Assembly (NCBI RefSeq): GCF_002915595.1
Contig: NZ_PQGG01000002.1
Location: forward strand, 1 to 64,000
Source of the DNA: Zhongshania marina
GTDB lineage: Bacteria > Pseudomonadota > Gammaproteobacteria > Pseudomonadales > Spongiibacteraceae
DNA: 64,000 bases
Reading direction: 5' to 3'
A program made the translations under genes and the position numbers. Position 1 is the first letter of the stretch; every line of letters begins with the position of its first letter. This document shows, in pieces, positions 25,015 through 34,009 of this stretch. The notes under the pieces were generated by a model. It was not told the DNA's origin, searched no databases, and saw only the letters and a list, made by a program, of their open reading frames with translations.

Positions 25015-26448
25015 TTATTTTGCCGCTTTTTTCGGAATATAAATTGCTTTCGGCTGAGTAAATTCCATCAGCCCCGCCATGCCATTTTCTACACCAAAGC
25101 CAGACTGTTTGTGACCGCCCAAAGGTGTCACTGGTGTCGATTGCAAATTTTGATTAATCCACACCGTGCCGGTATCAAGGCGCTTTGCCACCGCCAAAGC
25201 TTTATCAATATCTGACGACCACACCGCACCAGCTAAACCGTATTCGCTGTTATTCGCCCGCTCAATAACCTCATCTAAATCGCTGTATCGCAGCAAGGGT
25301 AATATCGGCCCAAATGCCTCTTCAGTTACGACTCGTGAATCTTCTGGCGGATTATCAACCAAAGTTAAGGGTAAAAAATAGCCACTACCTTGGGGTACCG
25401 CGCGCCCCTCTAACAAGGTCAATCCGTCTGCCCGCGCCTCGTCCATCAGGGCTTTGACACGCAAATACTGGGGTTTGTTTTGCACTGGACCAAATACTGT
25501 ATCGGGCTCCATACCATCTCCTACTTTTAAGAATTTGGCTAGGCCATGTAGCTTATCCCGCAGCGCATCGTATATATCATCGTGAACATACATGCGCTTG
25601 GTCGCGATACAAATCTGCGCAGTGTTATAGAACGCCCCCATGAATAATTCCTGGGCGACCTTGTCGACATCGACATCTGGAAGAATGATTGCCGCATCAT
25701 TGCCACCTAATTCCAGTGTTAGACGCTTAAGATCTTGTGCCGCCGAAGCCATAATACGTTTACCGGTTGCGGTTGAACCAGTAAACGATATTTTTGCAAA
25801 ACCGGGATGCGCAGTCATTAAAGGCCCGAGAGCATCGCCGCCAGTAATAATATTCAGCACCCCCGCCGGAAATACATCGCGCAGAATTTCGCCAATTTTC
25901 AACATCGCCAGTGGCGTATACGGAGATGGTTTTAATACCATCACATTACCAGTAAGCAAGGCGTGGGAAATTTTCCAGAACGCTAATAATACTGGGAAAT
26001 TCCACGGCACAATTGCACACACCACACCCAGGGGTTCGTGATGCACCTCTACTCGACGGGTTTCAGAGTCTTCAGTGATATCCACGGGTATGTCGAACTT
26101 GGCCATGCTCATTAGCCAATGGCTGGCACCCAGTATTTCTTCCTTAGCAAATTTAAGAGGACGCCCCTGTTCCAGGGTAAATATTTCAGCTAATTCGTCG
26201 GCGTGTGCAGCAATTACTTTTGCTGCATTTATTGCCGCCGCTGCGCGCTCTTTGTGCGGTGTTGCACGCCATTTCGGAAACGCAGCCGCCGCCGCGCTAA
26301 CCGCCATATCAAGCTCAGCAGCCCCCGCAACCGGCGCCTGCGCAAACACCTCACCGGATGCAGGATTTACCACACCCATTGTCTCTACGCCGGCAACACC
26401 TTTGCCGTTGATCGTCATCGTATAGGGTGTGGCTCGTAACTGACTCAT
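25015..26448 (-). CDS. NAD(P)-dependent aldehyde dehydrogenase
   Basis: Oxidises an aldehyde to the acid, 477 residues, the standard ALDH length. Seen: VPWNFPVLLAFWK, the cofactor loop FTGSTATGKRI, the general base Glu in LELGGNDAAI, the nucleophile Cys in YNTAQICIATKR, and the C-terminal GVENGMAGLMEFTQPKAI. GAGG lies 5 bases before the ATG. It sits between the acyl-CoA ligase and acyl-CoA dehydrogenase genes, so its acid product is probably the ligase substrate; a terminator-like hairpin separates it from the ligase gene. Confidence 0.94.
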   Translation of the reverse strand: MSQLRATPYTMTINGKGVAGVETMGVVNPASGEVFAQAPVAGAAELDMAVSAAAAAFPKWRATPHKERAAAAINAAKVIAAHADELAEIFTLEQGRPLKFAKEEILGASHWLMSMAKFDIPVDITEDSETRRVEVHHEPLGVVCAIVPWNFPVLLAFWKISHALLTGNVMVLKPSPYTPLAMLKIGEILRDVFPAGVLNIITGGDALGPLMTAHPGFAKISFTGSTATGKRIMASAAQDLKRLTLELGGNDAAIILPDVDVDKVAQELFMGAFYNTAQICIATKRMYVHDDIYDALRDKLHGLAKFLKVGDGMEPDTVFGPVQNKPQYLRVKALMDEARADGLTLLEGRAVPQGSGYFLPLTLVDNPPEDSRVVTEEAFGPILPLLRYSDLDEVIERANNSEYGLAGAVWSSDIDKALAVAKRLDTGTVWINQNLQSTPVTPLGGHKQSGFGVENGMAGLMEFTQPKAIYIPKKAAK

Positions 26449-26460
26449 ATCAACCTCATA

Positions 26461-26490
26461 AAAAAATAGCCGACATGATCACTTGTCGGC
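26461..26490 (-). terminator. intrinsic terminator between ligase and aldehyde dehydrogenase genes
   Basis: Minus strand: GCCGACA pairs with TGTCGGC around an 8-nt loop and is followed by TATTTTTT. It lies after the ligase stop (26517) and just before the aldehyde dehydrogenase start (26448), so it may attenuate rather than fully end transcription. Confidence 0.75.
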
Positions 26491-26516
26491 GAAATAAAAT
26501 CGTCCACAAATTTGCT

Positions 26517-28040
26517 TTAACGCACTTTACTTAATTCCACGTGGGCATTGGCGTATTTAACCCGCAGTGCGGGTTTCGCGATTTTGCCCGTTGCCAAACG
26601 GGGCAATGCCTCGCCTTCCAAGACCACATAACGCGGAACTTTAAATGCGCTCAAATGGGTATTGCAGTGCTGAATAACAGTCTCAATGGTGAGATCGTCG
26701 CGGCCATAAATAATCGCTAGCGGGGTTTCACCAAAGCCGTCGTCTTTAGCTGCAATGACCGCCACCTCATTCACGCCGTCTATCTCAGAAATAACGCGCT
26801 CCAACTCCGCAGCTGAAATATTTATACCGCCAGAGATAATAATATCCTTGAGGCGATCTAACATGGTGAGCAGACCATTCTCATCTACCATGCCCAAATC
26901 GCCGGTGTGCAGCCATCCATTCACCAGCGTCTTCGCTGTCGCCTCTGGATCGTTCCAGTAGCGGGTCATTATGCCCGCCCCTTTAATCACGATTTCACCT
27001 GGCGTATTTGGCCCGCAGAATTCGCCTTTATCGTCCACAATAGCAATCCGCGTAAACGCTGAGCCACGACCACATTTTTCTGGATCGCTGAGTGCCGCAG
27101 ACCTTGAGTTGACTGTCGCCTGCCCTCCCGCTTCTGTCTGGCCGTAGAGCTGACGTAGCGTAACGCCCTTCTCCAACCACGTGTCTAGCAATTGATTAGA
27201 AACCCTCGCGCCGCCAACCAGACAGTAACGCAAGCTAGCAAGATCCGCCGCCGCAAAACTCTCGCTGGCCGCCATCCGCTCGAAGAATATAGGCGCGCCC
27301 ATCATTACGGTAATACCGTGCTCCTGAATCATTTGAATAGCGCGCAGCGGCTCAAAAGCCTCTTCAACAAAGATCGTGCCGCCGTAAGCCAAATATTGCG
27401 TTGTAACCACGTAACCCGCAGAGGTGCACAGCGGGCCAAACAACAGCACTTTTGCCTTATCAATTGAGTATGGTTCGGCAATGGCGGTTTCCGACACATA
27501 GGAACTTAAGGTGCGATGGGAATACACCACGCCCTTGGGGTGCCCAGTTGATCCACTGGTTGGAATAATAACGACTTCGTCATCGAGACCAATTTCCGGA
27601 CGCGGAGCGCTATTAGCGCTGGCCCCGTTTCTAAATTGATCAATCACACTGATATCAAACACCGTGCAGCCTTCCACTTTGGCCTGCGTAGCATTCGCCA
27701 GCTCGGCGCGTGCGGCGTCGTGAAAAATAAACTTCGACTGGTAGCGTTCACCAACCATATAGGCGACTTCGCTTACCGTAAAACGGGGATTCACCGGCGC
27801 CAAAATACCGCCAGACAACATCACCGCCTGCGACAGCACTATCCATTCCATGCTGTTGGTGGCCAAAATCGTAACGCGCTCGCCGCGCTGTAAACCTTCA
27901 GCTATAAGCCAGTCCGCAATCGCCTCGGCCCAGCAGTTAAGCTCACTGTATGTGATTTGATCCTTTGCAGTGACAATTGCGGCAGTGTCTTTACGATCAA
28001 CTGCCCACCACTTAAAAATGTCTATTAGCGTACTGCTCAC
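26517..28040 (-). CDS. acyl-CoA synthetase (AMP-forming ligase)
   Basis: Activates a carboxylic acid to its CoA thioester through an acyl-adenylate, 507 residues. Motifs: P-loop PTSGSTGHPKGVVYSH, A5 QLYGQTEAGG, A7 GWLHTGDLG, A8 RLKDIIISGGINIS, and the catalytic Lys near the C-terminus in LATGKIAKPALR. The start is GTG 28040 with GGAGG 6 bases upstream; a TTG at 28052 is in frame but poorly placed. It is the first gene of the minus-strand unit and is divergent from an acyl-CoA dehydrogenase gene. Fits activation of the acid formed from an alicyclic or terpenoid alcohol; chain specificity not readable. Confidence 0.93.
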   Translation of the reverse strand: MSSTLIDIFKWWAVDRKDTAAIVTAKDQITYSELNCWAEAIADWLIAEGLQRGERVTILATNSMEWIVLSQAVMLSGGILAPVNPRFTVSEVAYMVGERYQSKFIFHDAARAELANATQAKVEGCTVFDISVIDQFRNGASANSAPRPEIGLDDEVVIIPTSGSTGHPKGVVYSHRTLSSYVSETAIAEPYSIDKAKVLLFGPLCTSAGYVVTTQYLAYGGTIFVEEAFEPLRAIQMIQEHGITVMMGAPIFFERMAASESFAAADLASLRYCLVGGARVSNQLLDTWLEKGVTLRQLYGQTEAGGQATVNSRSAALSDPEKCGRGSAFTRIAIVDDKGEFCGPNTPGEIVIKGAGIMTRYWNDPEATAKTLVNGWLHTGDLGMVDENGLLTMLDRLKDIIISGGINISAAELERVISEIDGVNEVAVIAAKDDGFGETPLAIIYGRDDLTIETVIQHCNTHLSAFKVPRYVVLEGEALPRLATGKIAKPALRVKYANAHVELSKVR

Positions 28041-28365
28041 GACTTCCTCCAACGGGCCAACCCTTGGTTATATTCTTTATATTTATGACTAAAGACGGCC
28101 ATTCACCCGAAAATACTGCAGGGGGAAATATCACGCCTTCAATATAGCTCTTTTACGCGCGCCAAGATTATCCTCCAACGCCAATTTTCTCAGTAAGCTC
28201 CACCAATATGAGTAATTACAAGGTAGATTAAAACTGAGTAAAACCAAGTCTTGCAGCGCACAACAAGATAATCTAATCTAATTAGATTAATAGCTGCCGT
28301 CAACAACTACGTCATGTCACGCTCGGCAAATTGACTCACTAAACGATACAACGCAGGACTCAGCA
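28041..28365. promoter_or_regulatory. divergent promoter region with palindrome at 28274-28289
   Basis: Noncoding spacer between the ligase gene (-) and an acyl-CoA dehydrogenase gene (+). It contains a perfect 16-bp palindrome, TAATCTAATTAGATTA, at 28274-28289, about 77 bp upstream of the plus-strand start. The half-site ATCTAAT recurs in the divergent regions at 35.3 and 37.5 kb. A TetR-type repressor site controlling both directions is likely; which regulator binds is unknown. Confidence 0.5.
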
Positions 28366-29592
28366 ATGAATATTGAATGGACCGCCGACGAACTAAAATT
28401 CCGCGACGAAGTGCGCGATTTCTTCAAACTGGAATTAAGTGAGGACATTCGAGCCGCTGGAAAATTAATGACCAGCGTGTATTCAGACCATGAACTGTCG
28501 ATGAAATGGCAGCACAAATTAGTCGCCAAGGGCTGGGCCGCCCCCTCTTGGCCTGTGGAATACGGCGGTTGCGACTGGACGGTTGCACAGCATTATATTT
28601 TCGCCCGCGAGCGCGCACTTGCCGGCGCACCACCATTATCGCCAATGGGCATACAGATGTGTGCACCCGCCATTATTTGCTTCGGCACCCCTGAACAAAA
28701 AGACTTCTTCCTCCCCCGTATGCTTAGCGGCGAACACTTTTGGTGTCAGGGTTACTCGGAACCCGGTTCCGGCTCAGACCTGGCCTCATTGCAAATGCCT
28801 GCAATAGACGACGGCGATCATTTTATTTGCAATGGTTCAAAAATATGGACCACCCACGCCGATGAAGCTAACTGGATTTTTTGCCTAGTACGCACCACCA
28901 AAGCAAGTAAACCTCAGCTAGGCATTACATTTTTAGTGATCGACATGAACACCCCCGGCATTGAAGTGAAACCGATTATTTCACTCACCGGTGAGCACAT
29001 TCAAAACGAAGTATTTTTCCAAGATGTACGCGTACCAAAAACCAATGTTATTGGTAAGGTCGATGAAGGTTGGACCGTGGCCAAATACCTGCTCGAATTT
29101 GAGCGCGGTGGCGCAGCGTATGCGCCGCTCATGCAAATTCGCTTAGAGGAAATACGTGAATTTGCCGCGACCGTTCCCGGCGATAGCTGCCCGCGCCTTA
29201 TCGACGACCCACTCTTTGCCGCTAAACTAGCCCAAGCAGAGATAAAAGCTGCCACCTTAGAAATGTATGAATTACGAACGATGTCGGCTATATCTGCCGG
29301 CGGCTCACCAGGAACATCGGCGTCGGTAATGAAAATTCTGGGCACTGAATTGCAACAATTGGTAAGCGAGGTCGCCTTGGAAGCTAGCGCGGGCTATGGC
29401 AATAGCTACCAGCCCCAAGCCTGCGCCCCCGGCGGTGCAACTATTTACCCCCATCAAGAATCGGGCTTAGAAGGCCCCCTCGACGCAGCACTGGCTCCGC
29501 TGCGCTACTTTAATGAGCGAGCAGGTAGTATTTATGCAGGTTCGAATGAAATCCAAAGAAATATTTTAGCGAAGGCTGCACTGGGGCTTTAA
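28366..29592 (+). CDS. acyl-CoA dehydrogenase, pimeloyl-CoA dehydrogenase large-subunit type
   Basis: 408-residue FAD acyl-CoA dehydrogenase. Motifs: GYSEPGSGSDLASLQM, NGSKIWTTHADEANW, and a C-terminal RAGSIYAGSNEIQRNILAK, again lacking Glu at the YEGT position. An insertion around 345-375 (PQACAPGGATIYPHQESG) is seen in large-subunit enzymes that pair with a catalytically incomplete small subunit. The minus-strand dehydrogenase at 31.1-32.2 kb looks like that partner. AGGA is 8 bases before the ATG. Transcribed alone from the divergent promoter that carries the 28,274 palindrome. Confidence 0.92.
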   Translation: MNIEWTADELKFRDEVRDFFKLELSEDIRAAGKLMTSVYSDHELSMKWQHKLVAKGWAAPSWPVEYGGCDWTVAQHYIFARERALAGAPPLSPMGIQMCAPAIICFGTPEQKDFFLPRMLSGEHFWCQGYSEPGSGSDLASLQMPAIDDGDHFICNGSKIWTTHADEANWIFCLVRTTKASKPQLGITFLVIDMNTPGIEVKPIISLTGEHIQNEVFFQDVRVPKTNVIGKVDEGWTVAKYLLEFERGGAAYAPLMQIRLEEIREFAATVPGDSCPRLIDDPLFAAKLAQAEIKAATLEMYELRTMSAISAGGSPGTSASVMKILGTELQQLVSEVALEASAGYGNSYQPQACAPGGATIYPHQESGLEGPLDAALAPLRYFNERAGSIYAGSNEIQRNILAKAALGL

Positions 29593-29639
29593 CACCCCTT
29601 TGTGCAGCGTATAAAAAAAATATAAAAATAGCGCTTTTA

Positions 29640-31070
29640 CTAGCGGGTTTTCTTTAGCTGCATTTTCAGCATTTTATCAATGGTGTTTCCGTACGGCGGA
29701 TCCATCATCGCGCCGAGCTTTTTATACCAACCTTGTTCAAAAACTGATTTGGCGTGTGAAAATCGTTTAAAGCCAGCGCCGCCACCCCAGTAACTGCCCA
29801 TGCCACTATGTCCTACACCACCAAAGGGAAGATCAGACATCATAAGCTGCATCATGACTTCGTTAATCGCTAATCCACCAGAACTGGTTTGACTTAGGAT
29901 CGTTGCTTTTTCTTGCTCATTATCACCGAAAAAATATAGCGCCAACGGGCACTCGCCCTTGTTGACGTAATCAACAGCGTCTTGGAATGTTTTATAGGTT
30001 TTAATAACCAAAATCGGCCCGAAGATTTCCTCCTGCATTAGGCGGCTATCCTCCGGTGGATCCACTACAATCGCGGGCGTAAATTGACGGCGCGCATCGG
30101 TGGCGCCCACATCAACTGTAATAATATTACAGGACTTGGCTTGTGCATCAGCTATTAGCTCATGCATGCGCTTGTAATGAGCATCGGTGGCGATCGATGC
30201 ATAATCTGCCGCAGCCTTGTCTAGCGGGTACATTTTAGTCACCGCAGCCTTAGCCTGCTCAATAAACTCATCGAGCTGCGCGTCGGGAAGCAAAACATAA
30301 TCAGGGGTAATACAGCCCTGCCCAGAGTTAATGAGACGACCACTCATGGTTCTCGATGCGGTATAGGCGATGTCAGCACCGGCACCAATAATCACCGGAG
30401 ACTTACCACCCAACTCCAGCGTGACCGGCACTAAATTGCGCGCGGCTGCAGCCATAATATGTTTAGCGGTACCGGCACTGCCGGTATACATCAAATGATT
30501 AAAGGGAAGTTCAGCAAATGCGCGGGAAACCTCAACTTCACCGGTAACAATCGCCAACTCACTCACATCAAAATATTCAGGCAGTTTCGTCGCCAGCAAG
30601 TCGGCAGCGTGGGGCGAAAACTCCGACACCTTAACCATTACCCGATTCCCGGCACAAAAGGCATCCATACTGGCAACTATCGCCATTGCCAAGGGCCCGT
30701 TCCAGGGCACCATAACACCGACCACACCGAGAGCTTGATATTTTATATAGGTTTTCGCACCCATAAGGTTAAAGGGAAAATCCGGTTTACGAACCTCATC
30801 CTTCATCCAGTTTTTTAAATTCTTTTTTATTGATTTAGCGTGATTGATAACGGGAATAATTTCTACCGCTTTAATAAAAGAATCTGGCTTGTGGATCCAA
30901 TCCTTTTTAGTGGCTTCAACAATGGCATCTTGATTATCGATTAAAAAGTCCACACAGCGTTCAACACGATCTATACGCGTCTGAATACTCGCGTCTCCCT
31001 CCTGCATAAAACTTTCGCGCTGAATACGCAAAATGTCGCCTAGCGATTCTGGACTATTTGCCGCCATCAT
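29640..31070 (-). CDS. aldehyde dehydrogenase, coniferyl-aldehyde-dehydrogenase type
   Basis: 476-residue ALDH of the group that includes coniferyl and long-chain fatty aldehyde dehydrogenases. Seen: VPWNGPLAMAIVASMDA, the Glu of VTLELGGKSPVII, and the nucleophile Cys in INSGQGCITPDYVLL. It also ends in the group's long tail, with YKKLGAMMDPPYGN near the C-terminus. Last gene of the minus-strand run Rieske - GMC - acyl-CoA dehydrogenase - ALDH, 35 bp after the dehydrogenase. Likely oxidises the aldehyde made by the GMC enzyme upstream. Confidence 0.93.
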   Translation of the reverse strand: MMAANSPESLGDILRIQRESFMQEGDASIQTRIDRVERCVDFLIDNQDAIVEATKKDWIHKPDSFIKAVEIIPVINHAKSIKKNLKNWMKDEVRKPDFPFNLMGAKTYIKYQALGVVGVMVPWNGPLAMAIVASMDAFCAGNRVMVKVSEFSPHAADLLATKLPEYFDVSELAIVTGEVEVSRAFAELPFNHLMYTGSAGTAKHIMAAAARNLVPVTLELGGKSPVIIGAGADIAYTASRTMSGRLINSGQGCITPDYVLLPDAQLDEFIEQAKAAVTKMYPLDKAAADYASIATDAHYKRMHELIADAQAKSCNIITVDVGATDARRQFTPAIVVDPPEDSRLMQEEIFGPILVIKTYKTFQDAVDYVNKGECPLALYFFGDNEQEKATILSQTSSGGLAINEVMMQLMMSDLPFGGVGHSGMGSYWGGGAGFKRFSHAKSVFEQGWYKKLGAMMDPPYGNTIDKMLKMQLKKTR

Positions 31071-31105
31071 ATTTTTATACTCCCCAATTATTGTATGGCC
31101 TGAAA

Positions 31106-32239
31106 TTAGCTCGCGCGCAAAGCCGCGTGGCGCATAAGGTGATAATCTGCACTGCCAAATTCTGATTCAATAAGCGTCGCGCGCTTAAAGTAGTGACTTA
31201 TCGCCAGCTCGTCAGTCATGCCCATACCGCCGTGAAGCTGTACCGCATTTTGACCAACAAAACGGCAGGCTTTACTGATGGTAACTTTGGCAGCAGAGGC
31301 AGCAACAGCTCGCTCATTTACTGAAGAAGATAAATTCAAGGTCACCAAATAGGCCGCCGAACGAGCCATTTCGATTTCCATATACATGTCGACCATACGA
31401 TGCTGTAGGGCCTGAAAATTTGATATTGGCTGACCAAATTGTTTACGCTGCTTGGTGTAGGCAACCGTGTCTTCATGCAGCACCGACATCAACCCTACCG
31501 ACTCTGCAGAGAGTGCCGCGATTGCTTCATCGCCGGCTTGCTCTATGTTAGCTAGCGCTTCTCCGACCTCGCCGATAAGCGCCTCGGCACCTATTTGCAC
31601 ATTATTAAATTCAACATCCGCAGCACGCCGACCATCAATTGTGGGGTACTCACTCATGCGAATGCCGCTGCTAGCTTTATCGAGCAAAAATAAAGAAATA
31701 CCACTGCTATCGCCGGGCTTGCCGCTGGTGCGCGCCGTCACTAATAAATGGGAGGCCCACGGCGCCGCCATCACCACCGATTTTTTGCCGTTTAGCAGCC
31801 AACCCTTACCATTGGCAGTAGCAGTGCTCGCAAGCGATTTAAAATCGTAGCGCGCATTAGGTTCACCCCATGCAAATGCCACAATCCGGTCACCAGCAGC
31901 AATATTGGCAAGCATCTCGTCGGCGGTAGCGCCACCAGCACGTGCCAATATGCCACCACAAATAACGACGGTTTCCAGATATGGCTCTAATACCAAACTG
32001 CGTCCGAACTCTTCCATAACCAGCATGGTGCTTACGGCATCCATACCCATACCGCCAACTCGCTCTGGCAAGGTCATCGCGGTAATTCCTAAGTCCTCTG
32101 CAAAAGCCTTCCAAATGTCGGGACGCCAGCCATCGGCCAAACTCGCTTGGCGGCGCGCTTCAAATTGGTAATTAGCTTGCAAATAACTTTGCAGACTTTG
32201 GCGGATGAGGTTTTGTTCTTCGGTGAAAGAGAAATCCAT
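31106..32239 (-). CDS. acyl-CoA dehydrogenase, small-subunit type
   Basis: 377-residue acyl-CoA dehydrogenase fold protein. It starts DFSFTEEQNLIRQSL and has the central KQRKQFGQPISNFQALQHRM and QLHGGMGMTDE motifs. The C-terminus is FKRATLIESEFGSADYHL, without the YEGT/YGGT element of the catalytic subunit type. This pattern fits the small partner of pimeloyl-CoA or steroid-type alpha2beta2 dehydrogenases; the best candidate partner is the 28.4 kb gene. ATG 32239 is preferred over 32266. In a minus-strand operon between GMC and ALDH genes. Confidence 0.9.
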   Translation of the reverse strand: MDFSFTEEQNLIRQSLQSYLQANYQFEARRQASLADGWRPDIWKAFAEDLGITAMTLPERVGGMGMDAVSTMLVMEEFGRSLVLEPYLETVVICGGILARAGGATADEMLANIAAGDRIVAFAWGEPNARYDFKSLASTATANGKGWLLNGKKSVVMAAPWASHLLVTARTSGKPGDSSGISLFLLDKASSGIRMSEYPTIDGRRAADVEFNNVQIGAEALIGEVGEALANIEQAGDEAIAALSAESVGLMSVLHEDTVAYTKQRKQFGQPISNFQALQHRMVDMYMEIEMARSAAYLVTLNLSSSVNERAVAASAAKVTISKACRFVGQNAVQLHGGMGMTDELAISHYFKRATLIESEFGSADYHLMRHAALRAS

Positions 32240-32299
32240 AAAATCTTGTTCCGCTAATAAAACCAAATAATGTCAAAATATCTTTGCGAACCGCCGGCT

Positions 32300-33904
32300 T
32301 TAAGCATCGCGCAAAATAATATCCGCCGCGCGCCACGCCATTGCCATGGTCGGTCCGTTGGTATTGCCCGACGGTATTTGCGGCATAATCGATGTGTCCA
32401 TCACCCGCAGACCAGACACGCCTCTTACCCGTAACGCTGGGTCAACCACCGAATCTGCATCCTGCCCCATACGGCAACTACCCACCGCATGATAACCACA
32501 GCTACCGTAGCGGTCGTATGCGGCGATAATGTCGTCGTCAGAGACACACTGCGGCCCCGGATAGGTTTCTTCGGCGATTAATTCTTTCAAGGGCTGCTGA
32601 GCAGCATAGCGACGCGCAATATTCACTGTTTCTATCATTAAAGCGCGATCTTCCTCGGTACTGCGATAGTTCGGCTTCAAACTCGGCATCGCATTTGGGT
32701 CACGGCTATTGATATGTATCTCCCCTTTTGACGTTGGGCGCAGCGGATAACCGACGATCCCCATACCGGGAAAGGTTTCTAATTTTTCGCGGTTGGTTTC
32801 GAAATCAAAACTAAAGGGCGCAACGAGAAACTGAATATCAGGCCGAGGGACTGACTTGCTAGATTTAAACCACGCACCCACTTCATAGGCACCAGAAGAC
32901 ATCGGGCCAGTCTTCTTTATAAAGTACTGAAAAACGTTTTTAAGCAAACGCCAGCCGCTGTATTCGACGTTTTCAGATAGGGGCTGATTTAGTTTCCATT
33001 GAGCAATAATGCCCCGATGTTCAAGTAAGTTTTTGCCAACTTCAGGGCTGTTGTGAACCACCGGAATATTCAAGCTATTCAATAAATCTGCAGGGCCAAC
33101 ACCGGAGCGCTGCAAAATACCCGGCGACGCCATAGCGCCACCGGCAATAATAATTTCTTTGTTTGCAGAGTAACTGCGTTTCTCTGCGCCTTTTCCGACC
33201 AGCGCATCAACACTCACTGCGCGTTTGCCTTCAAACTGCACCTTGTCTACCAAGGCTTTTGTCACAATCGTTAAATTGGGGCGATCTCTAACCGGATCGA
33301 TAAACGCCTTTGATGCGCTCTGGCGCTTTCCATCCCAGATTGTGCGCGAGGCGTAACCAACACACTCGGCGTCAGTTGGTGCATTAACGTCTTCAACCCG
33401 CGGCAAACCCATTGCCGCAGCAGCATCAATCATCGCCTCGGTCAAACGGTTGCGACGATTAGCTAAACTGACTTTTTGCGGGCCTTTGCCACCTCTGGTT
33501 TCGCCCTCACCCAACTCGTGACACTCCAGGGCTTTATAGGCTGCGCCAATATGCTCCCAAGACCAATCTTCGCTTGATTGCGCAGCAATTTCGTTAAAAT
33601 CAGAGGGTTGGCCGCGAACATACATTAGGCCGTTCATTGAGCTAGAACCGCCCATCACTTTGCCGCGCGCCCACACTTCTTCTTTGAAACCATTGCCTGC
33701 CTCGGGGTCAGCCGGATACGCCCAAATATGATTTGGATCAGTCATCAACTTGCCCAAACCCTTAGGCATATGCACAAGCGGGTGGCTATCTTCGCCACCC
33801 GCCTCTAACAGCAAAACGCTATTCTTTGGATTTTCCGAAAGTCGGTTAGCCAGTACACAACCAGCAGCGCCTGCGCCAACCACAATATAGTCAAAGCTAT
33901 TCAT
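32300..33904 (-). CDS. GMC family FAD-dependent alcohol oxidoreductase
   Basis: Glucose-methanol-choline family flavoenzyme, 534 residues, expected to oxidise a primary alcohol to an aldehyde. FAD site DYIVVGAGAAGCVLANRLS at residues 4-22, second signature VMGGSSSMNGLMYVRG, ATP-like loop IIIAGGAMASPGILQRSGVG, and C-terminal catalytic His in CGYHAVGSCRMG with IPSGNTNGPTMAMAWRAADI. This subgroup includes alcohol dehydrogenases of long-chain and terpene alcohol pathways (AlkJ-like). Operon neighbours are a Rieske oxygenase upstream and a dehydrogenase/ALDH downstream, giving oxygenation then alcohol and aldehyde oxidation. Confidence 0.93.
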   Translation of the reverse strand: MNSFDYIVVGAGAAGCVLANRLSENPKNSVLLLEAGGEDSHPLVHMPKGLGKLMTDPNHIWAYPADPEAGNGFKEEVWARGKVMGGSSSMNGLMYVRGQPSDFNEIAAQSSEDWSWEHIGAAYKALECHELGEGETRGGKGPQKVSLANRRNRLTEAMIDAAAAMGLPRVEDVNAPTDAECVGYASRTIWDGKRQSASKAFIDPVRDRPNLTIVTKALVDKVQFEGKRAVSVDALVGKGAEKRSYSANKEIIIAGGAMASPGILQRSGVGPADLLNSLNIPVVHNSPEVGKNLLEHRGIIAQWKLNQPLSENVEYSGWRLLKNVFQYFIKKTGPMSSGAYEVGAWFKSSKSVPRPDIQFLVAPFSFDFETNREKLETFPGMGIVGYPLRPTSKGEIHINSRDPNAMPSLKPNYRSTEEDRALMIETVNIARRYAAQQPLKELIAEETYPGPQCVSDDDIIAAYDRYGSCGYHAVGSCRMGQDADSVVDPALRVRGVSGLRVMDTSIMPQIPSGNTNGPTMAMAWRAADIILRDA

Positions 33905-34009
33905 TTATTATTGTCCCCACAAGCCACTGAACTTGCTCAGAATCCGCAGCGGTCATCTTTTAGCCGCAGCGGAACTTGGTGTTTTTATTACCGCGATAAT
34001 TGTCGGCGT

